Of a DNA stretch of 64,000 nt, positions 54,819-64,000 are shown piece by piece. Position 1 is the stretch's first letter, and each line of letters starts with the position of its first letter. Origin of the DNA: Planococcus citri (Eukaryota > Arthropoda > Insecta > Hemiptera > Pseudococcidae). The DNA lies in NCBI RefSeq assembly GCF_950023065.1, contig NC_088679.1:17050001-17114000 (forward strand). The letters are read 5' to 3'. Under the pieces are notes generated by a model that saw only the letters and a list, made by a program, of their open reading frames with translations, did no database searches and was not told the DNA's origin. The position numbers were made by a program, and so were the translations under genes.

Positions 54819-57800
54819 ATGATTGAAGATCGGATACACTTACGTAAAAAGACAGGAGCTAGTATCATCGATCATAAACCGGTGTTTTCTGCCAACTCCA
54901 AGTAAGTTTTAAACCTCAGTTCATTATTCCTCTTCGTATCGTTAAAATTATTAAATCACTACTTCTCTTCTAGAATACTGTATATTGGATGTGGTCCGGT
55001 TTTACGTTCATTCAGCACTGATACTGGAGAACATATACGAGATGTGGACTTCGAAACCATCTCATATGATAACCCAGAAGAGAAGCCAGAAGGCAGTATC
55101 GTCGACATAAGTTTACATCCTTTCGATAAAAATGTCATAATTGTATGTTTCGAAGATGGCCGAATCATCGCTTGGTCTTTCCAATTGAATTCTGTCGTTC
55201 ATAACATTGTAAGATCGCAACTCAATTCATCGTTTATCATCTTCCTACTACTACGTTCGTGTAATTTATACTTTATTAATTTTAGGCATTAGATATCGGA
55301 AATTATCGAGTAACTCGTATGAAACTGTACGTTCGAAATGATGCAGAAATCTTCGACATTGTTGTTGCCAGAATAGTCAACGTTGAAGTAGAATTACTAA
55401 TATTCTCGTACGAGAAAAGAATCTTGGAAAATATCGTAGGAAAAAAGTAACTTTCATTTCAAATACTCGTTTATTACTTTGCTTGTTTCGTTTCAATACT
55501 AAAGTTCTGCGTTTTAGGTTCGCTTTCTTGATGCATAGTTGGTCGGTAACCGAACGAGATGGTAAACAGTTTTTAGCTGGAATAAATGGAAATGCCCTGA
55601 GTGTGTTTAATTTAGCAACACGCAAATTAAATAGAGAGTAAGTTCGTTTTTCCCCCTTCAAATTAACGTTGAATTTCTTCGAATAACGAATTCTGTATGT
55701 GTTTTTTAATTAGCATTATGATCGGTACTGATCGTAAAGTCGGTGGTGAACGTTTTTTCACGTGCGTTTCGTGTCATCCTTCCGAAGAATGTTTAGCTGC
55801 TGGTGATAATACAGGAAGAGTTATTTTATATAATAATTTTTTGAATCCTAACGATCGACTGGTTCATAAAGTTTTCCATTGGCATACGTTGGCTGTAAAC
55901 GATGTCACGTTTACGTTTACTGGTAAATGTTACAATATTCTGTACTTTGAAGATGATTTTATGGTGCTTAATCTTATTTCTGATTTATTTTTCAGGTACT
56001 TCGTTTTACAGCGGAGGTAACGAACACGTTTTAGTTAAATGGGCCGATGAAAATACGAAACACTGCCTACCTAGATTACCAGGACCAATCGTTCATGTTA
56101 CCGTAGCATCTGATAATCAATTCGTAGCTCTTTCTACTTTAGATAATGGTGAGATTTGTTTACCTCGTCATAATTAACGTATATTTTGTGTACCTTAATC
56201 TACAATTCGAATTTTTCAGGTGTTCTGATTATTAATTCTCAAAATCGAATTCATTGTTCGTTACAACAATTCACTTGGGGATTTGTGAGCGTACCAGGTC
56301 AAAAATTATTCCCTAGTGGACTCGTCGTAGATCCTCGTTCAGACTGTATTGTAATGAATGGGAAACCAGGCCATATTCAGTTTTTTTCACCTCAGTATTC
56401 TTCATTAATTTATAACGTGAGTTGAATTAGCTATTTTTTCCCTAGTATTGTTCGTTTTAAATTAATGCTAAAGAATTTTTTTTCAGTTGGATATCGTTAA
56501 TCAAAATTATATTACTCAAGAGAGAAATAAAGCCATTACGAATGCCGAAGTAGTTGCTATAAATTTCAGCTCTGATGGAACATGGTTAGCTACTTCACAG
56601 TGCAGAGATGATCCTGATTTTCAATCCGATACGCTTTTGAAATTTTGGCTGTTCGAACGTAAATCTCAAACGTACGTTGGCGTTTTCATGAATTTAACTA
56701 CTTCGACCCTCCTGATTACGTAGATTCGTAGTCTTGTGACCATTAATCGACGCTAAATGTATTTTTCAGGTATAAGTTGACTTCCTGTGTAACTTTACAG
56801 CATTCTGTCACGAAGATACTCTTTCAACCGTTCAATTTAGATTCATCGCCGACTGAAATCGAGTATGTTGCTGCTACGTTGTGTAGCGATTGTAAATTCA
56901 GGTTTTGGATCAACGCTGCTAAAAGTAAACACGATTTTTACCTCGAACTCCGACTCAATCGATCGTATTAATCGAAATATTTCATTTTCACAGATCAAAC
57001 CACCCAGGGTGTATGGAATTGCTATAGCATAGGATACTATAAAGATTTCCCATTGGGTGATATTTCATTCAGCAGCGATGGTTCTCTGTTAGGAGCTACC
57101 TTTGGACCTTGTTTTACTTTATGGGATGTTGAAACTAATGAAATGAAGTGTAGTCTTACCAAAGGATCGAAAAGTTTACTGTAAGTATTAATTTCTTTAC
57201 GAAATTCAGGTATTTATATATATTTTTTTTTACATGTTTTTAATATTGAAAAAATGATGTTTTTAGGCAAATTATATTCGGAAGCGGAGATTGCTCTTTC
57301 ATAGCTGTGACTCGTACAGATACAACGTTGTATGCTTGGGATTTACTGTCGCTTACTTTGATTTGGAGTTGTGAAATGAGTATTTCGTTCATTGTACCTG
57401 ATCCTAGATCAGAATATTTTGCTGTTTTTACGCTGGAAAATTCTCGTAAGTTTAGCTCTTGATCAGTGTAAATTTTCGCGCGATTAGAAAATTAAAAATT
57501 CGTTTTCATGATTGAATCATAATCTGAGATGTTTTTAGAAGAAAAGTGAACCGGTCTTCTCGTTTTGTTGAGGTCTTTTTCTAGAAAAATTGTCATTTCA
57601 GCACCTGTTGCTCGCTGATTGAAGGTCATAGTTGATTGTTCTCAATTGATTTTGGATCATGAATTCCTTAAAATTATAATTGAAGGAAGGGAATGATGCA
57701 GGGGGGGGGGTATGGATCAAATTTTCATAAAAACTGAAAATATTCCTAAGGTTTCAATTTACAACTTCCGTATGAAATAGCAATTTATTTTCAAAAAAAG

Positions 57801-58598
57801 GCTGTAGCCTCAGAAAAAGGAAGGCTTCAAAAAAATGGAACACCGGTTCATTTTCTTCCAAAAATACTTGTCTCAGATTACGATTCAGTCGTGAAATTTT
57901 CTTTTTATTCATTTGATATCGCAAAAAAATTTTTTTTCTACATTAACCATATTAATTTATGTTTCAGTGTATGTTTTCCGAGCTTCTTCCTCAGATTACG
58001 TATATCATAGAGATAATCTTTGCGACGATCGTAACGATGTCCTCAACGCTATTTTCTTCCCAACTACGAATAGTTTTGATTTCCAGAAAACAGATTTAAG
58101 CTCACACTGGCTGTGCAATTCATCTTTATACTTTTTCAATTCGTGTCAAGTAAGAAACGTTTTACAAACTGAATTTTTATTCGTACTATCAAGAAAAGAA
58201 AAAAAATCATAATTGAAAATAATCTATTGTATTTTTTAAAAAAGGAATTAATGGTATTCGAGTATCGTGGAAAAGAAACGAAATCTGATAATTTGGCATT
58301 CATTTCGGAGAAATCTGCAGCTACTCCGTTCCAAGCGTTAGTTGCCAGACAGACAGCATCGAGTGTTGAAAAAAAAGAAATCAAATCGCATTTGCAACTC
58401 GGCGGATCTTGGTCTCAAACTGTTGCTCAAGTACGATACCATTTTTATTCGTTAATCATTATTTTCGAGGCTCGATATTTATATTTTCTTCTTCTGATTT
58501 TTTTCCAGTTTATTAATTCTCCTGCACACACAATGCCACCAGTTCATCTGCTAACGGAACCTTTACTCAAGTCGTTAATTATTAGTCGAGATTCGTGA
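54819..58598 (+). CDS. Wdr75: WD repeat-containing protein 75 (small-subunit processome, UTP17/NAN1 orthologue)
   Basis: Fourteen exons: 54819-54901, 54974-55208, 55286-55446, 55518-55637, 55714-55922, 55996-56148, 56220-56416, 56487-56671, 56770-56924, 56994-57180, 57267-57445, 57968-58149, 58245-58430, 58509-58598. All junctions keep frame with GT-AG ends, giving 773 residues (human about 830; the acidic C-terminal tail is shorter here). Family landmarks: HKPVFSANSK; FTCVSCHPSEECLAAGDN; YSGGNEHVLVKWADE; LVVDPRSDCIVMNGKPGHIQ; LDIVNQNYI; WLATSQCRDD; HTMPPVHLLTEPLLKSLI. It forms tandem beta-propellers in the nucleolar t-UTP subcomplex needed for pre-18S rRNA transcription and processing. AATAAA is at 58907. 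It converges on the channel gene; the two stop codons are 600 bases apart. Confidence 0.96.
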
Positions 58599-58734
58599 AC
58601 GTTGCAATTCTCCTATCCTGAGTCATCTTGGTTGGTTGTGAAATGCTCGCCCAGTGCTCGGTTCTTGAAGACTGGTGATATTTTTTTATCGAAGGAATGC
58701 AAGTTCATCGAGTCAAGCGTGGTCAAAGTTACCC

Positions 58735-59225
58735 ATTTTTCATCGAGTTGAGAAGTGGTATTTTATATGAATTTTTCATGCGGTAAAAATTTCTTCGTGG
58801 CGACAAAAAAATGAATATGCGTATCGTGAAATTGGGAAAAAAATTTATTTAAATCGATCATCGTGTTTTGAATTTTAGTTTATACGATTTGTTTTTTATT
58901 TCTACGAATAAACGTTGTGATTTTACTTTGACAGTTGTTGAAATTCTCTATTTAAAAAAATATTTTGAGTAATTGAAGACTTCTTGCTTTTTTAATTATT
59001 TTCTAATTTTGGATTCTAAAAAATAGTAATCCTCTTTTTATCGAGCTGACAATGAGAAGTGAGAAGTAGCATTATTATTTATGAACTTTTAATAAATACC
59101 TACAGTGAAAATTTAATTGTGAAGCCAAAAACTGTGATAAGCATACTTATTGTGAAATCAGGAAAAAAAAATCCTTTTATTATTACCTATTTCATTTCTA
59201 CGAATAAACATTGTGATTAAAAAGC
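58735..59225 (+). repeat. Duplicated WDR75 3'-UTR segment (two diverged copies)
   Basis: A segment of about 190 bases ending TTTCTACGAATAAACGTTGT (58899-58918) recurs about 300 bases later, ending TTTCTACGAATAAACATTGT (59195-59214). Preceding words also match (ATCGTGAAATTGGGAAAAAA against TTGTGAAATCAGGAAAAAAA). Both copies carry AATAAA on the plus strand (58907-58912, 59203-59208). The second copy overlaps the last codons of the minus-strand channel gene. Confidence 0.6.
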
Positions 59226-61165
59226 GACGAATTCTTATTGGTCAACCAGTGTCGAGAAAATCTGGTCGGTCTGTGAAACGGTCTCACGAATATCTTCTTG
59301 GTTTCGTTTAGTTTAGCATCTCGACTCTTTCGATTCAAATCCACCAAGTACTTGTGAAACACTCCAAATGAAAAGTAATACATTATTTCGCCCAAACTGA
59401 TAATGCTGGCTCCTACAAATAGACCTATGGCTCCGCCGAAGTAAACTGAAAATTTATAAAATAAAAGAGTCAGATGTTTTATAAACTGTCGGGTTAAAAT
59501 TAGTTACCTACCTATTAGGAATATTTCAAACTTGCCTATTAAATCTTGTCGTTTTCTTACCACGTTCCTCTTGAATTTTTCAGATGGTAAATGATCAATG
59601 ACTAATTCGATTGTGGAAGTATCGTCATCATCGTCCCTACTTTTTTGAAAACATCTTATTAATGATATTTTTACAAAGTTAATTATATCGAGCTGCACTG
59701 CTTTTACCTGAAACTTTCTTGTGAAACGATTTCCATCTCAATATCTTCGCAAGATGGTAGACAGTCGCAAGACAAGCCCGGTTTATCTTCCCATTTTGGT
59801 TTTAAAACAACAAAATCGTTATACATTTTGCTCAAACAGTTCAAACCTTCGAAATTACAATGAAGGCTTTTATCTAAAAAAATAATCATATTTTTTATTA
59901 AGAATATTATTTCAATAATTGGTAGGATGCAACTTTCGTGAAAAGTTTAGCGTACCAGCTTTTGGCATCAGATGTGAAGTGCAATTGCATTTCTTTAATT
60001 GATTCTGCATCCTGCAATCGACTAAACAAGCGCTGTAGCTGTATTTGTCGCTAACTCGTAGGTAATTTTCTTCGGGAAAACGACAATTACGTTGATTGAT
60101 CTCAACCAATCGTAGTTCCGGTTCATTTTCAATATCTCTAACTGACATCGTATGTTTCGTATGAATATTCGGGATTGATTTTAGAGTTTCAGATGTTATC
60201 GAGTTGTAAAATGGTATATCGTGTTCAGCATGCACGTATACCTACGAAATAGAAAAAAAATGTAGGTATTGGATGATTTTCATGTTCGTGAATTTTAAAT
60301 CAGATGAAAATATGAGTACAAACTTGTATCAAAGCTGTAGTCTTGATCAGAATACTCGCCTTGCCGTGGAAACGATTAGAATATAAATTGATATCCGAAC
60401 CTTTATGCCTATAAAGTGGAAAATTATAAATTTTCATTTTTTTTGAATAGTACCCATTTGAAAGAAATAAACACGAACTACCAACCAACCTTTGAACTGA
60501 ACTCATACTCAATATGTAACAAGTCCCTAACTCTGTCTCTTTAGTTTCGAAATACTGGCAACAATTGAAAGGTTTATTACTGTTCCAAAAACATTCGTTT
60601 AGAAGTTTTTCACAAGGGCTTCGAATCTGTGAAAAAAAAAGACAACAAAATGCGTAGGTAGGTAGGTTTTTTCAGCTTTACAATTCGAAAACTGACAGTC
60701 CTACGCTACGTTGGCTTACCCCTTCGGATATCTCTTTGTAATTTTTAGTCGGGCATTCGGATCCGGGATTGAAACAAAATTCATTAATGAAATAACCACT
60801 TCCTTTGAAGAAGGCTATTTCTTCCAGTACTTCGTCTATGTTGTAGTCGCGATCTTCACCGTAAATCCTGCGACATGAATATCGAGATGGTAGGTACTTT
60901 CTTTAAGGCAGAACACCCCACGAGGAAAAATGTTTTATGCAGGTAGTGGTAGATCAATAAAATAACCTACTTGGATGAATAATCTGCGATTGATTCCTGA
61001 TTCTCAAGTTCACATACAGAAACTGCTGGAAATGTTGTGTTCCAGTTCAAATAATTCGTTTCTACCACGTAAGTAACCGCGTTATGTTGATAGGCTTCTA
61101 TTGACGATAAAACCAGCTTTATTGTAGCAAACCAACTGAGAATGCAGCATATCACCCAAAATATT
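59198..61165 (-). CDS. Pickpocket-type DEG/ENaC sodium channel, 5'-incomplete
   Basis: Eight exons (5' to 3'): 61165-60971, 60867-60720, 60626-60490, 60408-60324, 60241-59956, 59873-59708, 59636-59536, 59445-59198; 454 residues, lacking the N-terminal exon or exons. TM1: IFWVICCILSWFATIKLVL; then AVTYVVETNYLNWNTTFPAV and SVCE. Extracellular Cys domain: CEKLLNECFW, CCQYFETKETELGTCY, RNCRFPEENYL, YSYSACLVDC, CNCTSHLMP, CDCLPSC. TM2: DLIVYFGGAIGLFVGASIIS, with the GAS selectivity filter (G-X-S). Insect pickpockets are amiloride-type cation channels used in taste, touch, water or pheromone sensing. Exon 7 probably ends at a GC donor (59535-59534). The exon 8 stop lies in the duplicated WDR75 3' UTR. 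AATAAA on the minus strand is at 59181-59176. The cytosolic N-terminus with the HG gating motif was not found within the window. Confidence 0.93.
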
Positions 61166-61168
61166 CTG

Positions 61169-64000
61169 AAACAACGTGCAGGTAAAAATACCTCGTGTAA
61201 AATAAATGCCTGCTTTATCAGCTATCCGTTTCAAAGAAAATTGTATTGTGGGAATAACATGTTACAAATATCTTCGAAACTGCTTTGATTTATTTTGCTT
61301 CAATTTTGGTCGGATTCCGTGAAAGTCAAAAAGGATTCGATTTAATTTTCAGTGATGATTCAGAAAATTAGCTGTTTCAACCGATATTCCGATGCAACGA
61401 TTACCGAGAAATGTTCTTTAGATCTATTTAATTTTGCTCATGGGCAACATATGAAAGTAGCCTCTTTTTGTAGAGTATTCAAAATTGTATATGTAAAAGG
61501 CTGTATCACGTTATGTCCAAATTCAAGATTGGAGGCGTTAAAACATTGCAAAATTTCCAATCAATCGATCTCATTTTCTAAATATCTAGTAATTTTGCCC
61601 CTTCAGTTTTCAAGATCAGCAACCCAGTTCACGTTTATGCATCTAGTTTGAATTGCTATATTATTTCAGGCGGATTATTTTTGGTACCTGTAACGAATAC
61701 AGAAAAAAAATCTGCAATTCGCAAGCAATGGCCCAATAAACTATTATTATGTAGTGTAGTTACGTACTTCTTTTTTTTTTTATAATAAAGATGCACAAAA
61801 AAAATAAAAATGTTGAAACGTTGAATGCTCTATATTAAATTTGGCAAAAATGCCACTTTTCAAGCAAAATATTTTTAAAATCGTTTTTTAAATTTAAAAG
61901 TGCCTAGGTACATACTAATATCTTGTCGTGAGTTGAATTCAGCTTTGGCACACTCCCAGGAAGCTTTTTTCATGGAGGGTACGTGTGTTTCTTTAAAACG
62001 AATTTATTGCCCCAAAAATGAAAAATTTCTAAATATTTTTACAGATTTTAATTTCTGATTTTTCCCACTATTTATTTTTTCAACTTTGGAGGGCTTTATA
62101 TAAGAGTAAAAAGAGTGTTCGGAGGACCAAGGGAGATCTTTTTTTTTGGAAAGAGAACTATTCAGAAAACTTCCGATCAGAAATAAATATCTAATATTCA
62201 AAAAATTTATACCGACTTCAATTATTTTTGATTTAGGTATTTGATTTTTTTTTTTTCAAGTTTGGTAATTTTAAAGCAGAGGGTTAAACTTTTCAAGAAA
62301 TTCAAGAAAACTAATAATCAGCAGTTTGACCAATAAGAAGGGGAAAAAATCGCAAAACTAATTTTTACAAATACAAATAAAAGGAGCCTTCTTATAACGA
62401 CCATAAATACAAGAAGATCTACAAATCTGTTTATAAGGTTTGAGATTGAGAATCGAGATTGAAAATTAAGTTATCGTTTTTTTGTCTTTTAAAGCACGTC
62501 CCTCAGAATTTAAATTTTTCCGAAAATATTGTCCTGGAAAATTTACCTAAACACAAAAAATTTTATGATTGGTCCCTTCTCCATAAAAAAATCAATTTTA
62601 GGGATTTTCAACCCTCTACTTCCCCCTCTTACCAAAAAAACAACCAACACCTAAGAGGGAAATTTTTGAGAGGAATTCTACACACGCACTCAACACATAC
62701 CGAGTGAACAATTTTCTATGAAAATTTCAATATTTTTAATATTGAATTTTGAGTATTCTTATGACTATTTCACTCAAATTGGAAAGGAGGATGGGATCGA
62801 CTTAGAAATTGTTTTGAATTAGTTTTGCATCAATTTAAAAAATTTCGAGTGAGTTTCGCCAAATTTGATGAGAATGCGGATCTCACCATCTTTTATGCTC
62901 AAAGGCTCTTTGAAAAAGTTAAAAAATTTCAATACTTAACGTTTTTTCGAGCGGGTAAAGAACCTATTTTTTCCTCACAAGGCAGACAGGCATCCAAACC
63001 AAACTGATGATGGAAAACTTTCTAGAGCAGATACAAGGCTAAATCATAAGCTAGCACTCGAAAGTACATTACCAACCAAAATTTCAGGTGCTAAAAAGTG
63101 CATCTTTCGATTTTTTCCTGAAAATCAAACTCGGGCCAAAAATGGAACAAATCCAATTTTTACCTTTCTTGACTTTTTCCTGACTTTCACTCCCTAAATT
63201 TTAGTACAATATCCCCTCTCCCCTTCATCCACCTCCCGAAAAATCCCTTCACCCTTCCACCAACATGTAGCAAATTGGGATAGATTTTATGACTGCACTT
63301 TTTGAAAATCTGAAATTTTCAAAATATGACAGAAGCTCTAGAATGGCTTGAAGCCATTTATTCCGATTGACTCAGCGTGTTCACTGCTCAGATCAATGGT
63401 ATAAAGTAAATTTTAGCTATCCAACTTCATTTGGTAAAATTTCCAAGGAATTTTAATTTTCAGAAATCTGCCGGAGACTCCAGACTTATCCAAATCGATT
63501 TTTGAGAGTCGAAAATAGAGTAGATATCCGGTCAAATTTCAGCTTTCTGAGTCGATTTGTTCAAATTTTGATATTTTTTCATTTCTGGCCCAAATTTCAT
63601 TATCAAAAATTCACCCAAAATCTAAAAATGCACTGCAATCTCTGAAATGTTGGTATTTCGATTTAGAACTGGTTTTGATCTCGTTTTGATCTGAGAAATG
63701 AGAATAAGAAATAGACACTGCACTTCACTGATTTTTTTTTCATTTGGAATTTTTACTCCTCTCTCCACAGCCCCCCCCCATCTTCAGATTTCAGAAGCAG
63801 GATCTAAGAGACCTTTGCAGCTTTTTGAGGACTGTTTGGCAATTCCTGAATAGAAAAACGTTGGAAGTAACAAGTGGAGGTATTTTTTAATCTCCTTTCA
63901 GAGGCAAAGTTGTAGCACAGCAATATCTTTTAGACCATTTTGGAGCCTCTAGAACGATTTGTAGTTTTCAGAAACATTTTTAAAGCTCACATCAGACAAT
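61169..64000. other. 5' flank or first intron of the channel gene, repeat-rich
   Basis: This must contain or precede the missing first exon of the minus-strand channel gene; no N-terminal DEG/ENaC motif was recognised. Dispersed-repeat text occurs at about 63280-63620 (TGCCGGAGACTCCAGAC, TTTCAGCTTTCTGAGTCGAT). A plus-strand frame of 99 codons at 61352-61651 has no identifiable domain. Otherwise AT-rich. Confidence 0.5.

Noticed and set aside
59512..59535. Eight-residue insertion before TM2 using the GT donor as the main form
   Set aside because: Disrupts conserved DEG/ENaC spacing; kept only as a possible isoform in the findings.
61352..61651. 99-codon plus-strand frame with several Cys
   Set aside because: No signal peptide, domain or splice partner, and it lies in the probable first intron or flank of the minus-strand channel gene.
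1..64000. rRNA, tRNA, CRISPR or bacterial-type operons
   Set aside because: None recognised; gene structure, introns and repeats are those of an animal nuclear genome.

Overview
The window is nuclear DNA of an insect: AT-rich, intron-rich, and packed with transposons and degenerate repeats. Two chemosensory-protein genes and a pickpocket (DEG/ENaC) channel gene point to an arthropod. The abundant TAGGTACCTACC-type words resemble genomes of sternorrhynchan Hemiptera (mealybugs, aphids), but that assignment is only an impression. Introns are GT-AG, with one probable GC-AG exception. No rRNA, tRNA, CRISPR or bacterial operon was seen.

Host genes, left to right: (1) two adjacent genes at 540-1600 and 3716-4837, each a signal-peptide exon joined by a phase-0 intron to one long exon; both products look secreted and match no family I recognise. 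(2) A chemosensory protein gene at 10504-14774 with a 3.8 kb intron and an unusual Ser-rich tail. (3) A second, canonical chemosensory protein gene at 48142-49530 with a clear TATA/initiator promoter. (4) A small secreted Cys-rich protein on the minus strand at 52202-52706. (5) A complete 14-exon WDR75 gene (ribosome biogenesis, small-subunit processome) at 54819-58598. (6) A convergent pickpocket-type sodium channel gene, 5'-incomplete, at 59198-61165.

Mobile DNA fills much of the rest. The most notable item is an intact non-LTR retrotransposon on the minus strand (about 29785-37250). ORF1 is a zinc-knuckle protein. ORF2 (1733 residues) carries an endonuclease, a reverse transcriptase and a CCHC motif, then a long Ser/Pro/Thr-rich linker, and ends in a macrodomain resembling TARG1/OARD1 with both residues known to be needed for ADP-ribosyl-glutamate hydrolysis. 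Other elements are three hAT-type MITEs with perfect 8-bp target duplications, each filled with reiterations of a short word; a 1.2 kb LTR mini-element encoding only Gag, with identical LTRs and a 5-bp duplication; two giant fold-back elements with 600-720 bp arms; two related terminal-inverted-repeat elements; a retroposed fragment with an 11-bp duplication; an array of a perfect palindromic core (TCGTTCGCGAACGA); and degenerate arrays with roughly 630-bp higher-order periodicity.

All exon structures were deduced by eye from splice consensus, reading-frame continuity and family alignment. Family assignments rest on remembered motifs; no search was run.
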